NCBI GenBank assembly: GCA_028641055.1
Contig: CM054062.1
Span: 22,080,536 to 22,144,535, forward strand
DNA from: Alopecurus myosuroides
Lineage: Eukaryota; Streptophyta; Magnoliopsida; Poales; Poaceae
Length of the DNA: 64,000 bases
Direction of reading: 5' to 3'
Positions 31,378 to 43,992 of the stretch are shown piece after piece. The position numbers and the translations under genes are program-made. The notes beneath the pieces were generated by a model. That model had not been told where the DNA came from, searched no databases, and was given only the letters and a program-made list of their open reading frames with translations. Each line of letters begins with the position of its first letter. The stretch's first letter is position 1.

Positions 31378-32261
31378 TGTCGGGGGGTTACCCCCGAGTA
31401 GGGTAAAGGCAAGTGGTAAAGGCAAGGTCAGAAGAGATGTTTGGTCGAGTAGCCGCCTACCCGGTAATTGCTACCCGGTCGACTGCTACTCGGTCTTACA
31501 TAAAAGATGACCAGAAGAAGGAATCAAGCAAGTTATATTTGTTCGAGTAGAAGAGGTGGCCCGAGTAAAATTGGCGGGAACCTACTCGGGCCAGAAGTCA
31601 AAGGAGCCGTTCTGACACAGAATCCCGCGTATCCGGGGTCCGTACTTGGCACTGTTCACACCACTGTTCATCTGGGGACGGCGTGCCTGACAGCGACAGT
31701 GTGGCAGCAGGCCGTCGCAGGATAGGGGGGACCTACTCTGTGTTAAGCGCAGTGATGACTGTTCACTTGGTTTTGCCCAACGACTTTCCGGACATGACAA
31801 GATTAGGAACCAAAGCTGTCAGCGGGAACTCGGAAGAAGGACGGTGTGCACACAATGTCGACACTTGTTTGTATTTGGACGTATCCGGCTGGGCACCGTG
31901 TATATAAGGTGCCCCGCCGCCTCCTGCGCGAGGGACGAACACACACGACGCCAGGAACCACAAGTTCTTAACCTAGATTCTTGACCTAGTTCATCACGTA
32001 GAGAGAAGAGGGGCTACTCGGTAGCAAGAACCATTGTACTGTGGCTACTCGGTGAGACATCGGAATACACAGAGAAAGGCAGGAGTAGGGGTTTTACCTC
32101 CTCACGAGGGCCCTGAACCTGGGTAGATCGTGTTGTTTGCAGTGTTTAGTTCTTACTCCACGCGGCTACTCGTCGCGTGATCCCTCCCCGAGCACCTCCA
32201 GCGTCCATCGTCCCCACATCTTTAGCCATCCCATGGCACCTGTCTTGACACCACCACGACA
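31378..32261 (+). repeat. Y 3' LTR, complete (884 bp)
   Basis: From TGTCGGGGGGTTACC to CCACGACA, followed by the TSD GAACT. TATA box TATATAAGG at 31901. It keeps the 549 bp lost from the 5' LTR, so a transcript starting here would read out into element X. Confidence 0.95.
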
Positions 32262-32266
32262 GAACT

Positions 32267-35200
32267 AAAGGCCAAACAACTAATCAAAACAACATATACA
32301 GCAAGCAAACTTATACTAGCGCAATCACTCAAACGTTATCGAGAAAACTATCTCACAAAACTCTCAGGGTAAAAAACTGTCGTAAAAAAAAAAGGTTGAG
32401 AAACCATATCCCACATCTTACATACCATATATGAAGTGGGTGTACCATTCCCATAATAAGATATTCAAGAAGCTAAAAATATAGCTTGTGGGCACAAAAG
32501 GTGAGACTACTAACATAATAACAATCAATCAAAGCAATACCCATGGCAGTGGGTATTTACAACACACAAGCAATCATCACCAAATAAGTTCATGACTAAA
32601 CTAATGAATAGATAACAAACTACTACTAAGCACAACAACAACACTAGCAAAAAAATAGCATAAGTACAATACTCATGCTAAGGTAATCACTCAGACAATT
32701 TCCAAACAGCTAGCAAACACACCACATATGAACAGTCTAGTTATAGACTATGCTTATGTCTACTCAGAGTTATGGAATCCATCAATCATGAACATAAACA
32801 AACAAAACAGTAGCTCAACCAAGGGTAACAAGTCATAATACATAATATACAACACAATCACTATGAGATATAACAAGGCTAGAAAATAACACATCCACTG
32901 GAGTCCACTAATAGCATACTAGTATGGAAATTCTACACAAGCATGCCATAAGAATTAATTGTATTCTACAACTAATAGCAACCATAAACTCCACAAGTCA
33001 TGTCATAATAAAAGAAGTAATAACATCCTAAACATGCTAGGATAATCATATACTCATAAAATAAAAAGACAACAATACTAGAGCAACTCAAACAATCTAG
33101 TGGTGACACTAGTTCATCACTAGAGAAGCAAACACCACTACAAGGAGGCATTTTCCTAAACAAGCAATACATGAATATATAAATACCTAATAACAGCACA
33201 CAAACCTTACCCATGCTAGTAAGAAAACACACTAAAATAATTCCACGTAAACATCTACTTAGCAAGAATAAATCCGTTCTAATAATACATGCTTTTCTAA
33301 CCAATTAAATAGCAAGCAAACAAAGTACATGATAATCAACCAGTAGCTATGCACTCAACACAATATTAGCTAAACACTTTCAAAAATACAAACACTCAAT
33401 GAAATCCATTCACACATAATTTATCAATCACAAGGAAAACATTCTATTTGCAAACCACAATCAATTTAACAAAGCAATAGTGAAACACTTCTTAACATGA
33501 TACTCCTAGGGAAATATTATGTTAAGAAATGAACCACAACCAAACATACTAGTAGTCAACAAGAAATACCAAACTCTTCACTTACATAAGTGACACAAAC
33601 AACCATTTTCCTTGGTGTAAAATACTAGACAAACATATAAAAGTACATGCTACTTTCACACAAGTGTATGGTAGGGGATTTGCACCCCTAACAAAGATGC
33701 AATGGGACCAGTGGGTTATGGGACCACTAATACCAAGGCAAAAAGAGATAAAAGGGCCTCTGGTCACACTTGACAAAATTAATATAACAAAGCAATCAAG
33801 AAAAGGCTATTCATACTAGTGAAAACAATACTAGTGAAAACAAGCAACAAATGTTACACATGCTTTGCTATAAAATAAGGTGCAAGATAACAGAGATAAT
33901 AACAGTACCAAAATGGTACTGGACTCATAAAAAACACATCACAACTTAGGTAAAAAGATCCTAAAAAGATTGGTTCACACAATAATCCAAGTAATAAAAC
34001 TAGGAAAATAACAAATGCTATTTCTATAGCCAAAAGATTTTCCAAATATGGACACACTTTATATGGTAGATGTACTGCAAGAAAACAATATAATAACAAG
34101 TGTCAACACATCTATACATGCTAGGATACAAGTCTCAAGCAATCAAACATTTTATTTCAAACAAGTGCACACATTTTATTTCAAACAAGTGCACACATTT
34201 CAATATGCAAACTCATCCAATTGGATTCAACTCAAAAAACATTTTTAAACTTCTTCTAAAATCCTAGAAATGCCTACTGGTCATTTACCAAAATGAACGA
34301 TATTTCCATTTGGTAACTCACGTTGATATGAGGCCAAGTTCTATAGATAGATATATTCACTAGCTACTCAACACAATTTGGTTTGACAAAAATAAATACA
34401 TATACAAAACAATATGTATAAAATGGTTCCACAGACAATCTGTGGAAAAACATTTAACATTGCAAAAATAAAGGTGCAAATCTGGATCTACCAACTGGAC
34501 ATGGTGAAGAAAACATATAGTTACTTCTGTGATTTTTTGTTGATTTTATTTCACGCGAAACCTATTTTTAACAAGGCAAAAGCAAACAAGCATATTTCTG
34601 CATAGATTTAAAAAGAAAAGAAATAACAGAGGGGGCTGGGGTTTCCACTGGCACGACCAATCTAGGCACCAGGCGCGGCCCAAGCGCACGTTCACACGCG
34701 GGAAACGATGCGTTCAAGCAGAGTCGTTAATCCGACGATCACCGGTTGCTGGCCATCTCCCTCCTCTCATCTCCTCTCTTTCACCGGAGGCGATTGGGAA
34801 AACGGCTACGGCTGCGGTGCTCACCGTGGGGCGCGTGGAGCAAGGGCGCGGCGTCGGGGAGGGTGCAGGGGCCTAGGGGAGTCGAGGGGCGCCGAGTCCG
34901 GGCGTGGGCACGACGCCAGTCGACGGGGAACGGCGGTGCGGCCACGGCGGCGACTCAGATGGCGGCGGTTGTTCTGCAAGCATGATGGACAGGGAGGGGG
35001 TCAGGGCGAGTGCACCTGTCACGAGAAGTCCAGCTAGGGCGGCGAGGAGGGATGGGAAGGCTCGGGTGCGGTGCATCACCTTGGTCGTGCTCTTGGTGGC
35101 CGGCGGTGGAGCTCGAGCTCGTGGAGCTCACATGGGCCAAGGCTTGTATCCTCCTTGATTTGGGAGTGACTGGAGGGTGTAGGGTGGCTAGTGGTGAAAG

Positions 35201-36339
35201 GGACATGGGTGGGATGGCTTATAGCCATAGGGGTGAGTGAAAAGGAAAAAGTGCCCTTGGGCTCATGTCAATGGTTGGCACTGGGGCACTCTAGGGCATG
35301 TCCAAGGTGGTCATTGTGCCAAGGGGTAAGTCCTAGCAAGGGGGAAAGTCAATGGTGGCTCTTGGGGGTGGAGGAAGGGAAATGGCAAGGCACAAGGGTC
35401 TAGTTATGTGAGCCCATACCTTGCCACATCACCTTGTCCCCTCTCTTTTCCACACTAGCTATATTCCTCCACAAGACTTCTAGAAACAAAGAAAATGGTC
35501 CATGGTCGAGTACACAACTTGGTCAACACCCTAGGCAAAGTCTCATTTCAAAATTGCAAGAAAAGGCAAAAAAAAAAACATCTATCCAAATTAAATCGTA
35601 TCTGCAAAAGAGTGAAATGAGCAAAAAGTTTGGATTCTTTTCAGAGACCAAATGGATTCCAATTTTTGTTTTCCAAGTCGGGGTTTGTTAAAAATGTTAT
35701 AAAATTTCAGAAACATCTTTTGATTTTTTTTGAAATAGTTTAAGGCTATGAAAACAAGGTGGGGAAATGTGTACTTTCTGTTTTTCTCTTTTTTTCCAAA
35801 AATGTTTTTTCTGCCTTATTTTTCTTCCACAAAGTAAACAAGCAAAAGATTGTTTTTCTTATTTCAAAAATAAAACCAAGCTTATGGATTTGTAGTCCAT
35901 ATAACAAGGAAAAAATAAAAGTCAAGAAAACATAAAATAACATTTTATAGCCTAGTGAAAACAAAGGTGGAAAACAGGTACTTGGCTATATTTTCAGGGA
36001 ATAATTTCTATAGAAAACTTAAAAGAAAACTTCCATAAATCATTTTGAATTATTTTTTATTCGATCCAACAAAGATAAAAGTTTATTTTAACATTCCAAC
36101 AAGAATGGTCCCAGTCTTGGAATAAAAATCCACTGAAGTAACATCAGGGAAAGTTATAGAACTGTTTTCAGGAAAATTTGATATTGGTTTTATAAAGAGA
36201 TAATACTTGTATTGCAAATATGATTAAGATCATAAACACATGTTGGTTCAAATAAGCATGTTGTTAGAAAAAAAATTGTTGGCCCTGATTTTTGTCTTCT
36301 TGAGCAACAGTACAAGGTTCCAAAAACTGGGGTGTGACA
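32267..36339 (-). repeat. X, second segment: AT-rich LTR with GC-rich island
   Basis: 32267-34620 and 35400-36339 are A/T-rich without coding. A 24-bp unit (CATTTTATTTCAAACAAGTG...) is tandemly doubled at 34150-34200. The island 34650-35230 is GC-rich, and a TATA-like box lies at its right edge on the minus strand. That arrangement fits U3, promoter and GC-rich transcribed leader of a minus-strand LTR. The frames seen in the island (for example 34708-35037) are low-complexity, and I do not accept them as genes. Confidence 0.6.
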
Positions 36340-36344
36340 TTCTG

Positions 36345-38613
36345 TTTTCACAGATTTTTGCCAATAATTGCATTTGCATCTTAATCTCTTTCTTTTGGTG
36401 TTCTTTTTATAAAAAGAGTTTTTAAAGAAGTTGTGACAGTAGCTAATGTGTTTATGAGTGTTAGGCTTGTGTTGAAACTGAACCATGTGAATTTATTATT
36501 TCGATTGCACTAATGTTGCTAATGAAGATTGTGAGAAGTTTGGTGTGAAGGAAGTTTTCAAGGGTCAAGAGAAGAGGATGATATGATGTGATCAAGAAGA
36601 GTGAAAAGTATAAGCTTGGGGATGCCCCGGAGGTACATCCCAGCAAATTCCAAGAAGACTCAAGCATCTAAGCTTGGGGATGCCCAAGGCATCCCCTTCT
36701 TCATCGACAAATTATCAAGCCACTTCTAGTGAAACTATAATTTTATTCAGTCACATCTTATGTGCTTTACTTGAAGCGTCTTTTATTTTTATTTTCAGTT
36801 TGTTTTGTTTTATTTTCTGTAATAAATAGTTGGAACCTATCATACTTGTGTGGGAGAGAGACACGCTCCATTTTCATTGCTTAGAACACCCTAGTTTTTA
36901 TTCTTATTATTCTGTGAGTGTTCACTTTTTGCTAATACTGCGTTTAGCCTTTGTTTTCATGCATATCTTATTCAGAGCTGTTAGTTTTAGTAAGTGTTAT
37001 GTGAGTACTATCATGTTTTCTTGCTGTATCATAAAGAGTATTTTTGTTAAAACATATCTTGTATGGTGCTTGTTGGGAAAAGAAACTGCTGCTTGATGCA
37101 GAATTTATAACAGTGCTAGTAGAAGCTTGTATAGACTGTGGCTAGAACTTTTTCATGCCATGCTAATTGTTATTTTAGTTTTAAAGCCTTGTGATCATTG
37201 AGTAGCATGAATAGCCTCCAATATCTGAGAGTGTTTAATATGTCTTGAAAGATTCATGAGTTGTTCTTGTCATAGTAAAGGATCAATTTATGGTATTCTC
37301 TTTCGAATGTTTTATTTGGTTGACTTGGCTCATGCTCACACCATGTTTATGACTACAAACTAGTCACGAATAGCCTCCATGACCACTTAGTTTTTGAACT
37401 TGTGATACCTCTTATGCTTTAATTAATGATGCTTATGTCGCTATGCATGATTATGGCTCTTATGCTCTCTTTATTTGTCGCTCCCAGTCTATTGGTAGCC
37501 TTCATCTGTACTGAGTATGGAATTCTACTCGTGCATCCAAACTCCTTAAACCAAAGTTTCCCATTGTGTACACCATATCTACCTACATGTGGTATTTAGC
37601 TGCCACTCCAAGTAAATTTCTCATGTGTTACCTTTAAAACCTTCAAAATTATTCCTGTTTTGTGTTCTTGTTTTTGCTCATGAGGACGTCAATAGAGAAT
37701 CTTTATCTCACTTGTTGATTTGATTTCACACCCTGGACTAGTGGCTTAATCCGCTTATCCAAATGATAGAAGAGCTGGCAGCGGGGTGCCTAGCCCCAAA
37801 TTAATACAAACAAATTCTCTTCACTATTTTTGCCCATGATTATATAAGGCAAATCATAATTGTCTAAACAAAAGAGAAAAAGGGATGACCCTCTACACCA
37901 GTTGCATCCTTCACCATGGGAGCCGCTCTTGTGAATCCAGTTGTCTTGTGACGTACTGTATTGTATGTTTACCATTCGTTGACACTAGCATACACCCCTC
38001 CTAAAATATAGACATTCCTCCACAATGGCAAACTTTAATACCTCTGTTTAATAAAATAAAAAGCTCTAGCACATGAGTGATTCCTGCTTCCCTCTGCGAA
38101 GGGCCTTTCTTTTACTGTTATGTTGAGTCTCCATCTTCTAACTTTATGCACAGTTGAGACAACATTTTTTCCAATCTGAGTTCTATGTGCATTTGTCCCA
38201 TAAATATCAATAATTACTTCATGATGTGATATCATTTGTTCTTAAATTATTTGTTCTAGTCTTCCTCTTGAACTTTGAAAGTGTCCTGGCATTTATGTTT
38301 TGTCCCACTCTTAAGGACTAGCGAAATACCACTTTTCCATGCTTTCTCTATACCTGAAACAAACGTTTATCTTTCTTTGCATTATTATCCATGATCCTTT
38401 ATTTAAGATACTCTTCATGATGCAAAGTGATTTCTATGATTTATTATTAAAGTTATATTTATCATGTTTGTGTTTGAAGTTCTATGATCTCAGCGTACAT
38501 ATGCTTTTACATTATAATGATCAAGTTTATGATAGTAGCATGTAACCTCAGAAATTATTTTGTTTTATCGTTTACCTACTCGAGGACGAGCAGGAACTAA
38601 GCTTGGGGATGCT
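36345..38613 (+). other. B non-coding internal sequence after X
   Basis: No gene seen. It repeats the motif AGCTTGGGGATGCC (about 36615 and 36670) and ends in the tract AGCTTGGGGATGCT directly before the 3' LTR. The first 400 bp match A at about 41660-42060. Confidence 0.7.
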
Positions 38614-40007
38614 TGATACGTCATAAACGTATCCCTAATTTCTGATGTTCCATGTTGTTTTCCTATTGTTCCCCACATGTTTTCCTTACAATTTATGTCA
38701 TTTTTACACGTTTTCAGGATGCCACAGAGTTAGTTCCCTGTTTTCTGCTGTCTTCAGTTTCAGAAAAGTTGTTCTGGAAATATTCTCGGAATTGGAAAAG
38801 TCGAAAGCCAGAAGTCCTAAAAGCCCCAGAAGCTTCCAGAAGTCCCGAAGAGCCCTTGAGGGGGGCCATAGGGTGGCCACACCATGGGGTGGCGCGGGCC
38901 CCCCTGGCCGCGCCACCTGGTGGTGTGGGGCCCCTGGCCACCTCCTGGCATCGCCCTTTCGCCCATATATACTCCCCGATGCATAAACCCTAGGGGAATT
39001 GACCTTTTGCGCAAAATACATCCATAGCTCCGCCGCCGCCACCGACAAGTTTCGGGGGACAGATCTCTGTTCTGGCACCCTGCCGGGATGGGGAAGTGCC
39101 CCCGGAAGCCATCTCCATCGACTCCACTCCCATCTCCATCGCCGTTGCTATCTCCTATGATGAGGAGGGAGTAGTTCTCCCCCGAGGCTGAGGGCTCTAC
39201 CGGTAGCTATGTGGTTCATCTCTCTCTCCCATGGTGTTATCTTTATGTGACCATGAGCTTTGTAATCTAGTTGAATATGTAGATTTGATCTTCATCTGTT
39301 ATGCTACTCAAGTGGTTTTGATGTCTCCGTAAACAATTTGATCATGGTGTAAAGGTGATAGTGTGTGAACCGCATGGTTTGGCATGATATTTATATATTG
39401 TGTTAGAAGATGAACCTATGAAATTGTGGCGTTTGTTTAATACTAATTTATGGCGCTCGTAGTGACATTGGGGGTGCCCCAGGGAGGGAATATAGACTTG
39501 AGGAGTGTTGTTAAAGCCCTACGCAGTGATTAGTGTTTGTTATTCGACTAGAGAGTGGTTCGGAGTAGCATAGTGAAGAAATGATATTTATGCATTCAAT
39601 TATGTTTTCATTGTTGAGAGTGTCCTCTAGTGAAAGTAGGAGCCGTAGGCCTTACTTCCAAGCATTGAAACACCGTTTTCCGCATGTTTCGCTACATGTT
39701 TTATTGCTGCCATTTTTATTCAGATTGTTATTATCACTTATAATCATCCATACTACTTGTGTTTTACTCTCTTTTCGCTGAACCAGTGCACCTATACAAC
39801 TGACAATTGTATTAGGTGTGTTGGAGACAAAGATTCTTCTTGTATCTTAATTGCAGGGTTGCTTAAGAGGGATATCTTTGACCTCTATCTCCCTGAGTTC
39901 GATAAACCTTGGGTGATCCACTTAAGGGAAACTTGCTGCTGTTCTACAAACCTATGCACTTGGAGGCCCAACACTGTCTACAAGAATAGAACCGTGCGTA
40001 GACATCA
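38614..40007 (+). repeat. B 3' LTR
   Basis: Homologous to 13279-14651. Ends GTAGACATCA, then AGAGA (TSD) and the resumed LTR of A. Confidence 0.9.
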
Positions 40008-40012
40008 AGAGA

Positions 40013-40471
40013 CACCACTAGTGAACCTATGAACCCCGGTCCATTTTCCTACACTGTTAAACAAACAACTACAATTCCCTGTTTTCTTTACTTACTGCAA
40101 GCATACACCATTTTCTACACTATACGTCTAATGTTTGTTTTAAGCAAGACCGGTGAGATTGACAACCTCACTGTACCGTTGGGACAAAGTTGGTTGTGTT
40201 GTGTGCAGTTTCCGCGTTGTTGCTGACACCGAGTGAGGCACCATCACCACCGTCAGTGGCATCAACCTTCAGAAGATCCTCTTTCTCCTACTAGATCGAT
40301 AACCTTGGTTCTTAAATGAGGGAAATTCTTACCGCTGTACTCATCACACCCTCCTCTTGGGGTTCCCAACACGCCATCCAGAGCAACAAGAATTTCTGGC
40401 TCCGTTGTCGGGGACTTAAAATTCATCATCGTCAAGCAGTCTCCCCGTCGAGGCACCATCAAGGCCCAACA
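40013..40471 (+). repeat. A 5' LTR, second segment
   Basis: Aligns with about 45199-45660. It contains an internal copy of a primer-site-like stretch (TGGCTCCGTTGTCGGGGAC, about 40398), which also occurs in the 3' LTR as TGGCGGCGTTTCCGGGGAA. The true primer site follows the LTR end at about 40480. Confidence 0.85.
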
Positions 40472-40669
40472 AAGAATTTTTGGCACCATTGCCTGGGAGA
40501 AAGAAGTCTTCTGGCAAGGGGAGTCTCTCACTCTCAACCTCTTTATTATGTTTATTGTCTTGTTTTTATTTTTTTCTTGTTTTGCTTCTTTATATAAAAA
40601 ACATACAAAAATTAGTTTACTTTTTAGCTGTTATTTTTGCTTTTTTTGCTCTTAGTTTAATCTCTAATC

Positions 40670-41065
40670 ATGATTCTACCCAATTTTACCTTGAAATACG
40701 TATCAATAGGTAGCGGTGATATAATTGGGAAAGATAATATTGGAGAGTTCTTTAATTATGTTAGTAAGGACAAAGAATTTGAGGATAGATCCTTAGCTGA
40801 AATTGCTTCAGATTATGAAACCGCTGCAGCATCTCTAGTTCGTATGCTGGAAGCTAGGTTTTTTAACCTTAATCCCATAATACAACAAATGTTCCTCAAC
40901 CTTGATAACATTAAGGATAGCAAAAAAATAGAGTTTATTCTAGAAACTTTGTTTACAAAATTTGGTGATGTTGCCATTGAGGCTAGAAACGTTTTTAATC
41001 GATTTGAGATGTCAGGCTCATGTGTAGATGTTAATAGCACACCGGGTAAATCCAATTATAAGTAA
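40670..41065 (+). CDS. A internal small protein, 131 residues, function unknown
   Basis: It sits in the gag position of element A. The composition suggests a helical protein (DYETAAASLVRMLEARFF, NLNPIIQQMFLNLDNI). No catalytic motif, zinc knuckle, signal peptide or membrane segment is evident. It shows no clear similarity to the acidic protein of B, although A and B share LTR ends and 3' non-coding sequence. A second short frame follows at 41090. Confidence 0.45.
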   Translation: MILPNFTLKYVSIGSGDIIGKDNIGEFFNYVSKDKEFEDRSLAEIASDYETAAASLVRMLEARFFNLNPIIQQMFLNLDNIKDSKKIEFILETLFTKFGDVAIEARNVFNRFEMSGSCVDVNSTPGKSNYK

Positions 41066-41089
41066 ATTAAAATACAAATACCCTTTAAA

Positions 41090-41278
41090 TTGGTAGGAAT
41101 GCATGAAGCTCTACAAAAGAATTTTGATTGGATTCTTCCTGCAAACCCATTTGATGAAAGTAGTGTGCCTAAAAGTGCTTATAAAGGGACATCTAAAAAT
41201 TCTATAGATGAAATACAATTCATTGTTAAGGAGATTTCTAAGCTTAATTTTGACGCTTCTTCACTTGAAAATACTTGA
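41090..41278 (+). CDS. A second small frame, 62 residues, unknown
   Basis: It starts 24 bp after the previous stop, in another frame. It ends with EIQFIVKEISKLNFDASSLENT-like helical sequence (positions 41200-41275). It may be the C-terminal part of the same protein after a frameshift. No family recognised. Confidence 0.35.
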   Translation: MVGMHEALQKNFDWILPANPFDESSVPKSAYKGTSKNSIDEIQFIVKEISKLNFDASSLENT

Positions 41279-43992
41279 GTTGCTTTCTTAAAGAAAAGCG
41301 CTACCGGGAGACAACTCGTTTTATTTCTCTGTTTTCAACCATTTTTCCGTCGTTTTTTTTTCCTGTGTGCTTTGCACCTGGGTGTTGTCTATTTCCTAAG
41401 CAACCCCTATGTATCTTTTCTTTTGTGTCTTTGTTGAGCCAAGTAAATCCTCTAGTGGAAAATTGAGACTATATTTCGGATTTCTGATCAGGAAACAGAT
41501 TTCTGCTGTCCACTGTTAAATTCGTATAAAATCACAGAAAATTCAAAATGACCTGAATTTCTTTTGTGCGTAATCCTGGGCTATATACGCAAATTTTCTT
41601 AGTTGAACTTTTTGATTTGAGCAACAGAATATTTTCGAAAAAATCATCTTTGCCTGTTGTCCTGTTTTGACAGATTTCTGCCAATAATTGAATTTGCATC
41701 TTAATCTCTTTCTCTTGGTGTTCTCTTGATAAAAAGAGTTTTAAAATAAGTTGTGACAGTAGCTAATGTGTTTCTGAGTGTTAGGCTTGTGTTGAAACTG
41801 AACCATGTGAATTTATTATTTCGATTACACTAACGTTGCTAATGAAGATTGTGAGAAGTTTGGTGTGAAGGAAGTTTTCAAGGATCAAGAGAAGAGGATG
41901 ATATGACATGATCAAGAAGAGTGAAGAGCCTAAGATTGGGGATGCCCCAGTGGTACATCCCAGAAAATTCCAACAAGACTCACGCGTCTAAGCTTGGGGA
42001 TGCCCAAGGCATAACCTTCTTCATCGACAAATTATCAGGTCACTTCTAGTGAAACTATTTTTTTATTCGATCACATATTATGTTCTTTACTTGGAGCGTA
42101 TTTTGTTTTTGATTTCAGTTTGGTTTTATTTTTTCAATAAGCTTGGTTGGACCCAGCATTCTTTTATTGGAGAGTGATACGCTCCACTTTTTCATGGGAA
42201 TACTTTGTATTCTTAATCTTTGTCTGTCTGTTGCATTTGTTTAGCTCCTATTTTGCATTCATCTCTTATTTAGAGCCGTTAGTACTCTCTAGTTTTAATT
42301 TCTATATGCTTAGAGAGAGTTCTTGTTGTCTCATATATGTGCTTGGTTGAGAATAGAAATGCTTATGTGGTAGTTGGTATAGTGGAAAAATTCGCATGGT
42401 CTTGTAGATCACTAAACTGTTTCACTTGAATCACTGCTATTGTTTCGATATATTAATTTGCTTAATGGATAAACAGGAAGGACTAGTAAGTATAAACTTT
42501 TAATCGTTGGTCTAAGAAACTTGAAACTGTGCCACACTTAAATTACCAGTTGATGGAAACAATGGTATATGATTGCTACGAGTGATACATTTCTGATCGG
42601 CCTTTTGTTACGTGCTACGGTCGGGGTAGCTAACAATGACTTGTCACTGGCACAGACCCTCTTGGATTGATTTGCATTGTGCCTTGTAAATATGATTTTC
42701 TTGCTGCAACCTTTTAACTCCTGAGTCTATGTTGCGGTTCCTGACACTTCCACCATCCATATTTGTTAGCCTCTTCGGTACTGTGCATTGCCCTTTCTCA
42801 CATTGAGAGTTGGTGCAAACATCGCCAGTGCATCCAAATCCCGTGGGAGGACTTTGTTCTCCTACACATAAGCCCATATACTCTTCCTCAAAACAGCCAC
42901 CATACCTACCTATCATGGCATTTCCATAGCCATTCCGAGATATATTGCTGCACAACATCCACCTCCATTATGTTACTTGATGATGAGCTTCATGGTTATT
43001 TATGCATACTGTCAGACTGGTTGGAGCACGCAGTTGGATATATCAGAGATATTCCATTATGAGTTATGAGTACTAAAAGTGTGATGATTCATTGTAAAAT
43101 AGGATGTTTCCCCTACCGGTGAGGATATATAAAAAAAATTAAAAAAATGAAAAAGCCCCCCCCCCCCCAAAAGGGCCAAAGAGAGAATAAAGAGAGAGGG
43201 GGCACATCACTATCCTTTATACCACACTTGTGCTTCGTGTTTAGCACCAATACTTCAGTTTGGAGAAAGTTTCCATATTATCATTCATTCATAACTATGT
43301 GGGGAATTTTACATTACAGAACTTGGCTTGTATATTCCAATGATGAGCCTCCTCAAATGAGCTCTAGGTCTTTGTTAGGAAGCAAGTTGGAAGCACCCCC
43401 ACTAGTTACATTGGAGAGCTTTCATACACTTATAGCTCTACGTGCATCCGTTGTGTGGCAATCTCTACTCCTTGCATAGCTTCGGTTGTAAGACTTTCTC
43501 TTGTCTAATGACCACTTTCAGCTTTGTGAGCCTTTCTTCCATTGACCTTCCAAACCCCCCATAATGTTCTCTTTGCCATAACATCACGGTGCTAGGGACC
43601 AACGCAGAACACTTGTTTTTAGTGCACAAATAGTTTAAGATTCAAGCATTGCATCGTGTGGAAAGCTTGACTTGATCCTAACAGGGGTTGTGAAGATCGT
43701 TTGACATGCATGATATTGTTGTTCTTGAAAGCATAAATCATCTCTAATAAAATTTTCACAGTTGATAGTCTTTTAGTATTGATTCATTAAAAGTTTTGCT
43801 CCTTTATTCTTTGTTTATGCATTACTTGTTGATATCAAATATAGATCACAACTTTAGTTCATTTGATCCTAGTTTACATGCTCTGCTTTACATATTATGA
43901 TCAAGATTGTGTGGTAGCATGTCACCTCCGAAATTATTTTGTTTTATCGTTTACCTACTCGAGGACGAGTAGGAACTAAGCTTGGGGATGCT
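41279..43992 (+). other. A non-coding internal region
   Basis: No gene supported. It includes the block shared with B (41460-42060), a pure run of C at about 43156-43169, and the purine tract AGCTTGGGGATGCT just before the 3' LTR. The frames 42763-43062 and 43147-43479 look accidental. Confidence 0.65.

Larger units (their letters stand above)
17758..32261 (+). mobile_element. Y: Tat/Ogre-type gypsy element with antisense gene, TSD GAACT
   Basis: Ends are TGTTGG (17758) and ACGACA (32261), flanked by GAACT (17753-17757 and 32262-32266). Order: truncated 5' LTR, gag, protease, RT, RNase H, second RNase H, integrase, then on the reverse strand an eight-exon gene, polypurine tract (TTCGGGGACTAA ending 31377) and full 3' LTR. 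The 335 bp shared by both LTRs differ at only two sites, so this is the youngest resolved insertion. A deletion joined LTR position 18092 to gag. It removed 549 bp of LTR (including TATA), the primer-binding site and the gag start. Since both TSDs are intact, the deletion came after insertion. Confidence 0.95.
15987..36339 (-). mobile_element. X: large reverse-oriented LTR, probably solo, TSD TTCTG
   Basis: Read on the minus strand it begins TGTCACACCCCAGTTTTTGG (36339) and ends GGACCTTACA (15987), flanked by TTCTG (15982-15986 and 36340-36344). Without nested Y it measures about 5.84 kb (15987-17757 plus 32267-36339). I find no second copy of either end inside, no primer site and no gag-pol, so a single long solo LTR is the simplest reading. 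A TATA-like box (TATAAG) lies near 35217-35227 on the minus strand. Very long LTRs of about 5 kb are known from the Sukkula-type LARD elements of Triticeae, and X may belong there. The short frame 16272-16478 is not supported as a gene. Confidence 0.75.
13279..40007 (+). mobile_element. B: non-autonomous LTR retrotransposon inside A's LTR, TSD AGAGA
   Basis: LTRs 13279-14651 and 38614-40007 both open TGATACGTCATAAACG and close GTAGACATCA. They are flanked by AGAGA (13274-13278 and 40008-40012). B shares LTR ends and 3' non-coding sequence with A. The 15775-15981/36345-36740 part of B resembles 41460-42060 of A. It has a different internal frame. A degenerate primer-binding site (TAGCGCTGTTGTCGGGG) follows at about 14662. 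Element X is inserted at 15987. Confidence 0.92.

Noticed and set aside
34650..35230. GC-rich island in X as a host gene exon
   Set aside because: Frames in several phases are equally open and low-complexity. Position relative to a TATA-like box fits an LTR leader.
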